A stretch of 64,000 bases of DNA from Neolewinella maritima (lineage in GTDB: Bacteria; Bacteroidota; Bacteroidia; Chitinophagales; Saprospiraceae): positions 1,798,001-1,862,000 of the forward strand of contig NZ_CAKLPZ010000001.1 of the NCBI RefSeq assembly GCF_923081025.1. Reading direction: 5' to 3'. This document shows positions 18,382 to 27,068 of the stretch, piece after piece. The translations under genes and the position numbers were made by a program. The notes under the pieces are model-generated. The model saw only the letters and a list, made by a program, of their open reading frames with translations. It had not been told where the DNA came from and searched no databases. Numbering within the stretch: position 1 is the stretch's first letter; every line of letters starts with the position of its first letter.

Positions 18382-19637
18382 GTCAGCTACGCCATACGCC
18401 GGAAGTAGAACAGGTACTCGGCCGGCCGGCCCCATGGATCGCGCGCCGCGGGATGCTTCTGCTTACCGTATTGTGTGGCGGGTTACTACTACTGAGTGGT
18501 TTATTTTACTACCCATCTACCCTTCACGGAACGCTCACGCTGACTACCGTAGATCCGCCCCGTCAGCTGCCGGCCCGCCGCGACTTCACGATCGAGCAGG
18601 TGCTGGTACAGGATCAGGAGATGGTACAGGCAGGGCAAACCATTTTGGTAGCCACGGACGCGCGTGCCCGCTTTGAGCACGTACTCGCTCTGGAAGACCG
18701 TCTGCTCGAGTATCGGGGTGCTACCCCCGCTAAGTTGGTCACCCTTACCCTATCGCCCCGTCTGCTACTGGGTCCGATCCAGGAAGCGGTCAATACGTTC
18801 CAACAGCAGCAGGAGATATATCAGAACGTTGCCGATCGCCGCCTGGAAGGGCTCACATCCGCCGAGCTGGCGAATAAGATCGGCGCCAGCGAGCGCGAAG
18901 TGCGCCAGCTCAGAATGGAGCGGTCCGCGCTGGAAGATCGACTGGCTGAAGCCCGTATGGAAGTGGAACGGGAAGAAACCCTACAGGGCGAAGGACTACG
19001 CAACGAAGCCCGCCTGGCCGCCGCGCGCGAGTCGGTAACCGAAGCAGAGGAGCAATTGCAGGAGCAGTCGGCAGCACTGCGGTCCGCCAGCCTCTCCATC
19101 GAGCTGATGACCAACCAGATCGATGCCTATCGCAGTGGCCGCCAGGGCAGTAGCCGGCAGGCTGCGCTTGCGCTGAGTCAGGCGTTTGAGGAGTTGCAGG
19201 TAGCCGTAGCTAGTTGGAAGCGCGAGTTCACCGTGGTAAGTCCCGTTACCGGTACCGTCGTACTTCAGCCCGAGATTCGGCCGAAAACCTATCTCCGCGA
19301 AGGGCAACTCGTCGCCACTATCCTTCCCGCGGATGCCGGACAGACCATCGGCCGACTCACCCTACCCGTACGGGGTAGCGGACGGCTCAGTGTGGGCCAA
19401 CCGGTCATCGTAGCCTTCGACCGCTGGCCGGCATTAGAGTATGGGTCCGTAATGGGAGAGGTCAAGGCCATCGGAGCTGTGCCCGTCGATGGTTCTATCA
19501 ATCTCGAGGTGCGCTTCCCCAATGGCCTGACGACCACTACGGGAGGGCAGCTCGAAGGTAGTCCGCTCATGCAGGGACGGGCCAGCGTGATCGTAGATCG
19601 CCGGCGCGTTATCCAGCGGCTGCTGGGCAGTAACTAG
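18378..19637 (+). CDS. HlyD-family membrane-fusion protein of the C39 exporter
   Basis: A 419-residue periplasmic adaptor that should bridge the inner-membrane C39 exporter to a TolC-like outer-membrane channel (type I secretion). It has a single membrane helix at about 26-46, a split lipoyl/barrel domain (DFTIEQVLVQDQEMVQAGQ near 72 and EFTVVSPVTGTVV near 286), and a long coiled coil at about 160-255 rich in Glu, Arg and Leu. It starts with GTG within the last codons of the ABC gene, so the pair is translationally coupled. No TolC gene is adjacent. Its stop forms CTAG with the radA stop on the other strand. Confidence 0.9.
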   Translation: MSQLRHTPEVEQVLGRPAPWIARRGMLLLTVLCGGLLLLSGLFYYPSTLHGTLTLTTVDPPRQLPARRDFTIEQVLVQDQEMVQAGQTILVATDARARFEHVLALEDRLLEYRGATPAKLVTLTLSPRLLLGPIQEAVNTFQQQQEIYQNVADRRLEGLTSAELANKIGASEREVRQLRMERSALEDRLAEARMEVEREETLQGEGLRNEARLAAARESVTEAEEQLQEQSAALRSASLSIELMTNQIDAYRSGRQGSSRQAALALSQAFEELQVAVASWKREFTVVSPVTGTVVLQPEIRPKTYLREGQLVATILPADAGQTIGRLTLPVRGSGRLSVGQPVIVAFDRWPALEYGSVMGEVKAIGAVPVDGSINLEVRFPNGLTTTTGGQLEGSPLMQGRASVIVDRRRVIQRLLGSN

Positions 19638-21043
19638 GCAAACAGGGCATCGAAAAGTTCGCGCACCGTAGCTACGGTATGGATACGGATACTGTAGCGA
19701 TCCGGGTCCAGTCCCTTGGTATTGTACTTGCTCACGTAAATACCGCGGAAGCCCAGTCGATCCGCTTCCTGAATACGCTGCTCGATGCGCGTCACCGCGC
19801 GGATCTCCCCGCTCAGGCCTACCTCACCGGCAAAACATAGGTTAGGGGGCACCATTACGTCCTGGGCAGAAGAAAGAATTGCAGCGATGATGGACATATC
19901 AATGGCCGGATCATCCACGCGGATACCCCCGGCAATGTTAAGGAACACGTCCTGGTTGCCCACCGATAGGCCGGCACGCTTTTCCAGTACGGCGAGCAGC
20001 ATCGACAGCCGCCGCAGGTCGAAGCCCGTAGCCGATCGCTGGGGGTTGCCGTACACGGCCGCACTGACCAGCGCCTGGGTCTCGATCAGCATGGGCCGCA
20101 TACCCTCCAGCGTGGCGCAGACCGCGGAACCAGACAGGTTCTCGTCCCGCTCGCTGAGCAGTAGCTCACTTGGATTAGACACCTCACGCAGTCCGGCAGC
20201 CTCCATCTGGTAGATCCCCAGTTCGTCCGTAGAGCCGAAGCGGTTCTTTAGTGTGCGCAGGATGCGGTAGGTGTAGTTGCGGTCTCCTTCGAATTGCAGG
20301 ACGGCATCCACGATGTGCTCCAGCAGCTTCGGTCCCGCAATGCTCCCCTCCTTTGTGATGTGGCCGATCATGAATACCGGAATTCCGCTCTCCTTAGCGA
20401 AGCGCTGTAGTTCTGCGGCGCACTCACGCACCTGACTGACTGTGCCGGCCATACTGTCTACGTGCGGACTGGTCAGCGTCTGTATCGAGTCGGCGATCAG
20501 CAGATCGGGCTTCAGGGTAGCAGCGTGTTTGAGGAGCTTGTCCGTGTTAGTTTCGGTGAGTAAGTAACAGGAGTCCGCCTTTCCGCCCAGACGATCGGCA
20601 CGCATCTTGATCTGCTCTTCGCTTTCCTCTCCGCTGACGTACAGCACCCGTTTTCCCAGCCGCAGTGCCAGCTGAAGCAAGAGCGTCGACTTGCCAATGC
20701 CCGGCTGCCCACCAAATAGTACGATACTACCCGGCACGATCCCTCCGCCGAGCACCCGGTTTAACTCGCGATCGGGCGCGATCATCCGCTCGACTTCACC
20801 GGCTGTAACCTCGTCCAGACGAACCGGACGTGGGCCCTTACCGATCGGACCGGCGGCCGCTGCGGCCGCACCGTTACCCACCTGCCGCCAGTTAGCCTGT
20901 TGCTCCACGCGGTCGTTCTTCGACTTCACTACCTTTTCCTCCACCAGCGTATTCCACTCGCGGCACGAAGGGCACTGCCCCATCCATTTCGGGCTTTCCG
21001 CACCGCAGTTGGTACAGAAGAACGCCACCTTCACTTTAGCCAT
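19634..21043 (-). CDS. radA: DNA repair protein RadA
   Basis: A 469-residue RecA-like helicase (Sms) that promotes branch migration in recombination. It has the N-terminal C4 zinc finger (FCTNCG and CPSCREW), Walker A GGQPGIGKST near residue 100, the RadA-specific KNRFGS motif near 267, and the C-terminal Lon-like domain (DPAIDMSIIAAILSS, FAGEVGLSGEIRAV). The ATG at 21043 gives the usual MAKVKVAFFCTNCG start; an upstream frame extension is unlikely. A TATATTTG box lies 16 nt before the start, so it probably has its own promoter within the leftward gene run. Confidence 0.96.
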   Translation of the reverse strand: MAKVKVAFFCTNCGAESPKWMGQCPSCREWNTLVEEKVVKSKNDRVEQQANWRQVGNGAAAAAAGPIGKGPRPVRLDEVTAGEVERMIAPDRELNRVLGGGIVPGSIVLFGGQPGIGKSTLLLQLALRLGKRVLYVSGEESEEQIKMRADRLGGKADSCYLLTETNTDKLLKHAATLKPDLLIADSIQTLTSPHVDSMAGTVSQVRECAAELQRFAKESGIPVFMIGHITKEGSIAGPKLLEHIVDAVLQFEGDRNYTYRILRTLKNRFGSTDELGIYQMEAAGLREVSNPSELLLSERDENLSGSAVCATLEGMRPMLIETQALVSAAVYGNPQRSATGFDLRRLSMLLAVLEKRAGLSVGNQDVFLNIAGGIRVDDPAIDMSIIAAILSSAQDVMVPPNLCFAGEVGLSGEIRAVTRIEQRIQEADRLGFRGIYVSKYNTKGLDPDRYSIRIHTVATVRELFDALFA

Positions 21044-21059
21044 ATTGCTGATTTCCGCC

Positions 21060-21067
21060 CAAATATA
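21060..21067 (-). promoter_or_regulatory. -7 promoter box of radA
   Basis: On the minus strand this reads TATATTTG, an exact TAnnTTTG match, 16 nt before the radA ATG and inside the 43-bp gap after the EamA gene. The nearest TTG is only 13 bp upstream, so the -33 is poor. Confidence 0.5.
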
Positions 21068-21086
21068 CCACAATTTGTGTCAATAA

Positions 21087-22007
21087 TCACCCCTTACTGC
21101 GGCCAATTATTACCACGCCGCATATGATCAGGGCAGCCCCGATTCCCTGTAGCACGTTCATGTGTTCCTGCAGTACGACATACTCGAGCACGATGGTCGC
21201 CACGGGCCCTACCGCACCGATGATGGCTGCGTCTCCGGCTCCGAGCCGGCGCACGCCCTCCGTCACCAGGTAACTCGGGATCACGGTACAGAACACTGCC
21301 ATCACGGCGCCATAAACATAAACCGGCATAGGCAGGCCGAGCAACGGATCGCTAGCCAGCATGACGTGAATGATCACGCTCACCGAGGCAGTGATCAGCG
21401 CCAGACTAGTAAAGCGCACGTTCCCCAGCCGCGGGGCCAGCCGCCCGCTTCCGATGATGTACGTACTATACAATAGGGCACTCAGAAATACGAAGCCCGC
21501 CCCGGTAGCAAAGCCACTGCCAATGCGCAGGTCCGAGCCACTGAAAGCGACCGCGATACCCAAATAACAGATACCCGTAGCGATCCACTGTACCCGCCGT
21601 ATGGGTGTCCCGAACACCACCCGCTGAATCAGTAGCACCAGCGTCGGATACGTAAATAGAATCACCCGCTCCATGCCGGCACTCAGGTACCGCAGGCCCA
21701 GGAAGTCCGTATAACTCGCCAGGTAGTATCCAAGAATTCCCAGGCTTAAAATGGTTCCCACATCCGCCAGCGTCATCGGCGCACGACTGGCCTTCGCGCC
21801 ACTCCGAAAGTAGCCGATGAGCAGGAACAGCGGCAGCGAAAAGATCATCCGCAGTCCCAGCAAGCTGATACTACTCACCTCATAGCGGTACGCCAGTTTG
21901 ATCAGTATTCCCTTCGAGCTGAAAAGCACCGCGCCCAGCAACAGACACATCAGTCCGATACGTCGTATACGGGCGGGGTCGCCGGTGCGAAGGTCGTTGA
22001 CGGTCAT
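21087..22007 (-). CDS. EamA-family (DMT superfamily) transporter
   Basis: A 306-residue inner-membrane protein with about ten hydrophobic helices in two EamA repeats (first repeat from LLLGAVLFSSKGILIKLAYR, second from GAGFVFLSALLYSTYIIGSGRL). Family members export metabolites or amino acids; the substrate cannot be told. Its ATG lies 2 bp after the ZIP gene stop, so they are co-transcribed and possibly coupled. The C-terminal basic tail (IIGRSKG) should be cytoplasmic. Confidence 0.9.
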   Translation of the reverse strand: MTVNDLRTGDPARIRRIGLMCLLLGAVLFSSKGILIKLAYRYEVSSISLLGLRMIFSLPLFLLIGYFRSGAKASRAPMTLADVGTILSLGILGYYLASYTDFLGLRYLSAGMERVILFTYPTLVLLIQRVVFGTPIRRVQWIATGICYLGIAVAFSGSDLRIGSGFATGAGFVFLSALLYSTYIIGSGRLAPRLGNVRFTSLALITASVSVIIHVMLASDPLLGLPMPVYVYGAVMAVFCTVIPSYLVTEGVRRLGAGDAAIIGAVGPVATIVLEYVVLQEHMNVLQGIGAALIICGVVIIGRSKG

Positions 22008-22009
22008 CG

Positions 22010-22744
22010 CTAGTGTGCAGTGAAGTACGCTACGAGCATACCGACCAAGATGACCACAAACTTCTGCACCGAGATACCGTGTCGGTGGCTACCGTCCGCC
22101 TCAAACAGGATGGTCGTAGAGATATGTAAGAAGCTACCCACGACCAGCGCCAAAATACGCGTGCGCCAGATCGGATCGATACTAGCTACTTCCCCCAGCA
22201 CCGCTCCCAGTGGGGAGAGCAATCCGAACACCGTGAGGCAGCTCCAGACAAAGACCGTACTGTAGCCCGAGCTCCGCAGCAACAGGCCAAGTGCGAACGC
22301 GGCGGGCAGTTTGTGCAGCGCGATGCCAAAGAGCAAATGATCGCCATGCACATGATTTCCCACGTCCATCGCACCTGCGGCCCCGGCACCCAGGGGGAGT
22401 CCTTCCAGTAGCGCGTGCAGTCCCAGACCGAGCATAATCTGAATGGCGTAGCCGTAGCGCGCCTGACGGTGCACATGTACGTGGCCGTGTTCTACGCCCT
22501 GACTGAGCCCCTCCAGTAGCAGTTGAATGAAAAAGCCAACGAGGAGGAACAGACCGGGGGAGGCATTGGACTGCTGGCCGAACACATCGGGGATAAGCTC
22601 CAGAGCGGCAATGGCTAAGAGATACGCGCCGCTGAATGACAGTAGGGTCGGGAGCTGCTTACGTGCCTGCTCTTCCCCCAGCATGGCAAGTGCACCACCG
22701 ACCAGGGCAGTGCTGAAGAGTAAACCGTATTGCCAGAGGGCCAT
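22010..22744 (-). CDS. ZIP-family metal transporter
   Basis: A 244-residue ZIP transporter that should import zinc or a similar divalent metal. Eight hydrophobic helices are visible. The variable loop is histidine-rich (VEHGHVHVHRQ), and the metal-binding helices contain GLHALLEGLPLG and GIALHKLPAAFALG, the signature HxxxE/HK pair. The frame reaches 23071 but runs antisense-like through the PAP2 gene; the ATG at 22744 (MALWQYGLLFS) is correct. It lies 44 bp after the PAP2 gene and 2 bp before the EamA gene in a leftward unit. Confidence 0.92.
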   Translation of the reverse strand: MALWQYGLLFSTALVGGALAMLGEEQARKQLPTLLSFSGAYLLAIAALELIPDVFGQQSNASPGLFLLVGFFIQLLLEGLSQGVEHGHVHVHRQARYGYAIQIMLGLGLHALLEGLPLGAGAAGAMDVGNHVHGDHLLFGIALHKLPAAFALGLLLRSSGYSTVFVWSCLTVFGLLSPLGAVLGEVASIDPIWRTRILALVVGSFLHISTTILFEADGSHRHGISVQKFVVILVGMLVAYFTAH

Positions 22745-22788
22745 GCGCGGGGTGAATGGGTATGCAAACGTCGGCGTACGACGATTAG

Positions 22789-23361
22789 TTAAGGTGTTTC
22801 GGAGGCGGACGGTCCAATGGCAGTTGCACCGGCGAGAGAACGGTACGCCCACACGCCCAGGATGGCTACGGAAGTACCGAGACAGGCACCCGCCAGCACG
22901 TCGCTCGGATAGTGCTTCCCTACGTAGACCTGCGCCAGACCGATGGAGGCCGCCCAGAGTAGGAGAAAGATCCGGGCGGGCGTACCGCGGACCCAGGTCA
23001 GGCATAGGACCACCGCTACGGCAAAGTGATTGGTCGCGTGGTTGGAGGGAAAGCCGAACCGGCCCCCGCAACCGACCAGTTCGCGGACCTGCCCCGCCAG
23101 GGAGGGTTCAGCACATGGCCTGAGCTGTGCTACCCAGGGTTTGAGTACGGACGCAGCGATCTGGTCCGCTACGGCGATCACCGCGCCGATACAGAGCAGC
23201 AGGAACAGCGTACGCTTCCAACCATACGCACGTAGCAGCAACACGAGCCAGATCGCGTACAACGGAATCCACGTGGTCTTCTCGCGGTACACGGGCAGCA
23301 CGGCGTCCAGTAAGGGACTTGCCAGTTGCTGGTTAATAAGCTCGAAGAGGGTCTGGTCCAC
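22789..23361 (-). CDS. PAP2-superfamily membrane phosphatase
   Basis: About 190 residues with five to six hydrophobic helices; a lipid phosphatase of the UppP/PgpB/LpxE type. The conserved blocks are KPWVAQLRP (motif 1), PSNHATN (motif 2, catalytic His) and AQVYVGKHYPSD (motif 3, His nucleophile and Asp). In motif 3 the canonical SR is replaced by AQ. No ATG lies in a sensible place; GTG at 23361 (VDQTLFELINQQL) is chosen, 11 bp after the lamin-tail gene stop. Candidate substrates include undecaprenyl diphosphate or lipid A phosphate. Confidence 0.85.
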   Translation of the reverse strand: MDQTLFELINQQLASPLLDAVLPVYREKTTWIPLYAIWLVLLLRAYGWKRTLFLLLCIGAVIAVADQIAASVLKPWVAQLRPCAEPSLAGQVRELVGCGGRFGFPSNHATNHFAVAVVLCLTWVRGTPARIFLLLWAASIGLAQVYVGKHYPSDVLAGACLGTSVAILGVWAYRSLAGATAIGPSASETP

Positions 23362-23372
23362 GATAGCGTCGA

Positions 23373-25007
23373 TTAACTGGCCAGGATGGCTACTAATTTC
23401 CGGGTCGTGGTAGCGCCGTCTGGATGGAACAGCTGCACGAGCACGACGTAGGGGCCAGCAGCCTGTACTACACCCACGGCGTCGCGTCCGTCCCAATGCA
23501 GGGTACCGCTCGTACCCAGCAGTTCACTGCGCGGCTGGGTGTGAACGGGGCGTCCCGCCGCATCGAAAACCGTTACGCGTGCCAGGTAGCCTGGGCGGTC
23601 GGTACGGTAGTTAAGCGCTAGTTCATCTGCCGTACCATCACCATCGGGAGAAAAGGTGGGTTCTTTTAGTTCGACAGTCACGGCAGGTGTAGTACCATCT
23701 GCTTGCTGCGAATTGGGCTGTGTAGGGGTACCGTAGCCGGCAGTGCTCGCTGCGGTTGCCCAATTAGCCGCTTCCTGAGTAGGAGCTGTAAAACTGCGCC
23801 GTTCAAGACTAGCTCCTTCCGCATCTACCAGCTCGGCGTGCATGTCATCCGAGTAGGAAAAGGCATCTATGGTCAGGCCGGCGGCGGTTTCGATCCGGAT
23901 GGTGCCGCCTTCATTGGGTAGGCTGGGCAGATCGATCTCGGCCACCCTGTCTATATCTGTAGACGGAAAGCGGCTGCGTAAGTCAAGCGCATCGGCAGTA
24001 AATACAAAGTAGCCGCCCGGGGGTAGGATTGCCGTGGTGCTGATGGTACGCTGCACTTGCCTGGCGTTACTGAGCACCAAGTCTGCCAACCGAATGCTAT
24101 TCCCGGATGCGTTATACACCTCTACAAAGTCACTGCCCCCCGGGACGGGGTCGAATAATACCTCACTGAGCAGCACGTCGCCAGTTTGCAGTGCTGCTGG
24201 GCGCAATACGGGTAGATTTTGAGCAGCAGAGGGGCTATTGCCGGTACAGTCAGCGTACTCCGGTGCAATACGGAGTGTATACAACCGACCGACCAGCAAG
24301 GTGGCTGGCACGAAGGCCGTACGCTCGTCTACACGAAATGCTCCGGTGGACACTCCATCCAGTTCGAACAGGAACTCCAGTTCGCCGAAAACCGCCTCGT
24401 CGAAGCGAACGGTAAGGCCGCTGTCGCTGGCTATTGCCGCTACTACGTGTGGCGGCACGGTATCCAGTAGCTGACCCAGCAGACTATTCGCCCTGCCGGG
24501 TGTACCCCCCTGCTCATCTCGACTCGCGGCCCAGCTTCCCGAGCAGTTTACGGTACCCCCGCCGTTGTACTCCAGGCTGTAGCCACCCTTCGATCGGTCT
24601 GCGGACTTATACCACGACTCATCGTACTGGACTGTACTACTGAGTTCATTATCAACGTATAGCGATACCTCATCCCTAGTATTGGTAAGTCCCGGAAGAT
24701 CGATGCCCTGGACCTGTACGGCGAGCGAGGAGAATAGCGCTACATCGTCCGTGTCGACCAGCAAGAGGTAGGCCCCGGGGGACAATGAATCCTCCGGCGT
24801 GTCCGTCAGGGGTACACGGCGTGTGCCGCTGCGTATAGCTAGACGCTGTAAGAGAATGGCAGCATCTCCTTGGTTATGCAGCTCGATATACTCTACGGCC
24901 GGCAGACCGACCGCCGGGGTGGGATCGACCATGAGCTCGCTGATCACTACCTGACCTGGCAAAACATACAGCCACAAACAGCCCCACAGTAGAATAGACC
25001 ATCGCAT
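23373..25007 (-). CDS. Secreted protein with two lamin-tail domains and a FlgD-like C-terminal domain
   Basis: A 544-residue exported protein. After the signal peptide (MRWSILLWGCLWLYVLPGQ) come a first lamin-tail Ig-like domain (VVISELMVDPTPAVG..., about 20-150), a linker with a PPHVVAAI Big-like segment, and a second lamin-tail domain (LLSEVLFDPVPGGSDFVEVYN, about 280-420). The C-terminus (FSPDGDGTADELAL to the end) resembles a FlgD Ig-like module often found in secreted Bacteroidota surface proteins; a standard type IX sorting motif is not clear. Lamin-tail proteins are often cell-surface or nuclease-linked; no enzyme domain is seen here. Confidence 0.82.
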   Translation of the reverse strand: MRWSILLWGCLWLYVLPGQVVISELMVDPTPAVGLPAVEYIELHNQGDAAILLQRLAIRSGTRRVPLTDTPEDSLSPGAYLLLVDTDDVALFSSLAVQVQGIDLPGLTNTRDEVSLYVDNELSSTVQYDESWYKSADRSKGGYSLEYNGGGTVNCSGSWAASRDEQGGTPGRANSLLGQLLDTVPPHVVAAIASDSGLTVRFDEAVFGELEFLFELDGVSTGAFRVDERTAFVPATLLVGRLYTLRIAPEYADCTGNSPSAAQNLPVLRPAALQTGDVLLSEVLFDPVPGGSDFVEVYNASGNSIRLADLVLSNARQVQRTISTTAILPPGGYFVFTADALDLRSRFPSTDIDRVAEIDLPSLPNEGGTIRIETAAGLTIDAFSYSDDMHAELVDAEGASLERRSFTAPTQEAANWATAASTAGYGTPTQPNSQQADGTTPAVTVELKEPTFSPDGDGTADELALNYRTDRPGYLARVTVFDAAGRPVHTQPRSELLGTSGTLHWDGRDAVGVVQAAGPYVVLVQLFHPDGATTTRKLVAILAS

Positions 25008-25011
25008 GCCG

Positions 25012-25019
25012 CAAACATA
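25012..25019 (-). promoter_or_regulatory. -7 promoter box 4 nt before the lamin-tail gene start
   Basis: TATGTTTG on the minus strand matches TAnnTTTG and is followed by CGGC and then the ATG. If used, transcription would start at or within the start codon (leaderless mRNA). Confidence 0.45.
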
Positions 25020-25068
25020 CCACCGGGGGTCTGCACCAGGCGGACACACTATCGTGTGGTGCTATGAG

Positions 25069-25099
25069 TTGGCCACTACCTAAATAAGGCTTACCTTTG
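25069..25099 (+). promoter_or_regulatory. Promoter of rpmE2 with -33 and -7 boxes
   Basis: TTG at 25069-25071, a 20-bp spacer, then TACCTTTG at 25092-25099, an exact match to TTG-N17-20-TAnnTTTG. The rpmE2 ATG is 19 nt downstream. This is one of the two best promoters in the window. Confidence 0.75.
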
Positions 25100-25118
25100 C
25101 GGGCTAAATAGAAGCACA

Positions 25119-25442
25119 ATGAAAAAGGAACTGCACCCCGAAAGCTACCGCACGGTCATTTTCCGTGATATCAACGCCAACGTAAGCTGGCTCGGTAAGT
25201 CGTGCGCCAAGACTCGCGACACCGATACCTTCGAAGACGGTGCCGAGTACCCCCTCATCAAGCTGGAGATCTCGAGTGAGAGTCACCCCTTCTTCACCGG
25301 TAAGATGCAGTTCGTCGACACCGCCGGTCGCATCGACAAGTTCAACAAGAAGTTCGGCAAGAGCCGCTTCGCCAAGAAGTCGGAAGAGCAGGAAGCGGAA
25401 GCCGCCGAGACCGAGGCTCCTGCGGAAGCAGCAGCCGAGTAG
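25119..25442 (+). CDS. rpmE2: 50S ribosomal protein L31 type B
   Basis: A 107-residue large-subunit ribosomal protein. The core (MKKELHPESYRTVIF, SHPFFTGKMQFVDTAGRIDKF, KFGK) is L31; the four zinc cysteines of type A are absent, which defines the zinc-independent type B paralog. The last 20 residues are an Ala/Glu-rich acidic tail (QEAEAAETEAPAEAAAE), longer than the usual 80-90 residue protein. It is a single-gene unit between the promoter at 25069-25099 and a strong hairpin terminator. Confidence 0.96.
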   Translation: MKKELHPESYRTVIFRDINANVSWLGKSCAKTRDTDTFEDGAEYPLIKLEISSESHPFFTGKMQFVDTAGRIDKFNKKFGKSRFAKKSEEQEAEAAETEAPAEAAAE

Positions 25443-25480
25443 CTTACTACAGCCCGCAGGCTGCGTATAGTCTACACTAA

Positions 25481-25514
25481 AAAGCCCCGACGAACAGTAG
25501 TTCGTCGGGGCTTT
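25481..25514. terminator. Bidirectional terminator between rpmE2 and lpd
   Basis: Perfect 14-bp arms AAAGCCCCGACGAA and TTCGTCGGGGCTTT with a 6-nt loop, flanked by A and T tracts on either side. It lies between the two convergent stops and can serve both. Confidence 0.9.
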
Positions 25515-25531
25515 GTTATGTGCGCTGTTAG

Positions 25532-26929
25532 TTACAGGTGAATAACCTCTCCGTAGGCCGCAGCGGCGGCTTCCATCACTGCCTCACTCATCGTGGGGTG
25601 TGGGTGTACGGTCTTGATGATCTCGTGACCGGTTGTCTCAAGCTTGCGGCTGGCTACTACCTCGGCGATCATTTCCGTGACGTTGGCGCCGATCATGTGG
25701 GCACCTAACCACTCGCCGTACTTGGCGTCGAAGATCACCTTGACGAATCCTTCCTTCGCCCCGGCGGCACTGGCCTTACCGGAGGCGGAGAAGGGAAACT
25801 TACCCACCTTGATCTCGTAGCCGGCCTCTTTGGCGCCAGCTTCGGTGTAACCCACACTGGCTACCTCGGGCGAGCAGTAGGTACATCCCGGAATATTACC
25901 GTAGTCGAGTGCAGCGGGCTTCTGTCCGGCGATCGCTTCTACGCAGATGATGCCTTCGGCACTGGCGACGTGCGCCAGGGCGGGGCCGGGCGTGATATCA
26001 CCGATGGCGTACAGGCCGGGGACGTTGGTCTGGTAGCGGTCGTCGACATGGATCAGGCCGCGTTCTACCTCGACCCCCAGGTCTTCCAGGCCGATATTTT
26101 CGGTATTGGGGGTGATGCCGGCGGCAGAGAGCACGACGTCGCACTCGATGACCTCTTCCTTTCCGGACTTGCGGTTCTTGGTCATCACCTTGAGCACATC
26201 ACCGCTGGTATCCACCTGCTCGACGCTGGTGTTGGCCAGGGTCTTAATACCCTTTTTCTTGTAAACTTTGGTCAGCTCCTTGGATACATCGGCATCTTCG
26301 CGGGGCACCAGGCCCTGCTCCATATACTCTACAATGGTCACCTCGGTGCCGATACTGTTGTAGAAGTACGCGAACTCTACACCGATCGCGCCGGCGCCTA
26401 CGACGACCATGCGCTTGGGTTGATCGGGCAGCGTCATGGCCTCCCGGTAGCCGATGATCTTCTTGCCGTCGATGGGCAAATTCGGTAGCTCACGGGCGCG
26501 GCTGCCTACGGCCACGATGATGTGCTCGGCGTCGTAGGTGGTGGCCTTACCGCTTTCGTCGGTGACCTCTACTTTTTTGCCCCGGATGAGCTTTCCGTTA
26601 CCGGTGAGGACTTCGATCTTATTCTTGCGAAACAGGAAGTTGATGCCTTTGCTCATGCCGTCGGCCACTCCGCGGCTGCGACCGATCATCTTACCGAAGT
26701 CTGCGGTGGGTTCGGCTACCTCAATGCCGTAATCGCTGGCATGACTGATATACTCAAATACCTGGGCGCTTTTAAGTAGGGCTTTAGTGGGAATGCAACC
26801 CCAGTTGAGGCAGATGCCGCCGAGGCTTTCGCGCTCGACCACGGCAACTTTCATGCCCAATTGGGCGGCTCGGATTGCGGCGACGTATCCGCCGGGGCCG
26901 CTTCCGACGACGATAAGATCGTAAGCCAT
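25532..26929 (-). CDS. lpdA: Dihydrolipoyl dehydrogenase (E3)
   Basis: A 465-residue FAD disulfide oxidoreductase that reoxidises dihydrolipoamide in pyruvate, 2-oxoglutarate and branched-chain dehydrogenase complexes or the glycine cleavage system. It shows the FAD motif GSGPGGYVAAIRA, the redox pair Cys40 and Cys45 in GGICLNWGCIPTKA, the NAD motif VVGAGAIGVEFA, TNVPGLYAIGD and the catalytic His/Glu in HPHPTMSEA near 444-449. No E1 or E2 gene is adjacent, so it may serve several complexes. It converges on rpmE2 across a shared terminator. Confidence 0.97.
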   Translation of the reverse strand: MAYDLIVVGSGPGGYVAAIRAAQLGMKVAVVERESLGGICLNWGCIPTKALLKSAQVFEYISHASDYGIEVAEPTADFGKMIGRSRGVADGMSKGINFLFRKNKIEVLTGNGKLIRGKKVEVTDESGKATTYDAEHIIVAVGSRARELPNLPIDGKKIIGYREAMTLPDQPKRMVVVGAGAIGVEFAYFYNSIGTEVTIVEYMEQGLVPREDADVSKELTKVYKKKGIKTLANTSVEQVDTSGDVLKVMTKNRKSGKEEVIECDVVLSAAGITPNTENIGLEDLGVEVERGLIHVDDRYQTNVPGLYAIGDITPGPALAHVASAEGIICVEAIAGQKPAALDYGNIPGCTYCSPEVASVGYTEAGAKEAGYEIKVGKFPFSASGKASAAGAKEGFVKVIFDAKYGEWLGAHMIGANVTEMIAEVVASRKLETTGHEIIKTVHPHPTMSEAVMEAAAAAYGEVIHL

Positions 26930-27068
26930 ATAGTAAGTCTGGTTTGTATGGATAAAGGGGTGTAACGCGGGAAGTCTCGGCTTAGTTGGCCGCTAAAAAC
27001 AGGCAGTGACGATGAACGTAAGGGCCCCCAATCCTTTCTATCCCTTTACCCCACCCCAAGATATACCT

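Noticed and set aside
22745-23071. N-terminal extension of the ZIP transporter frame
   Set aside because: It overlaps the PAP2 gene on the same strand in another frame and is arginine/proline-rich without family similarity.
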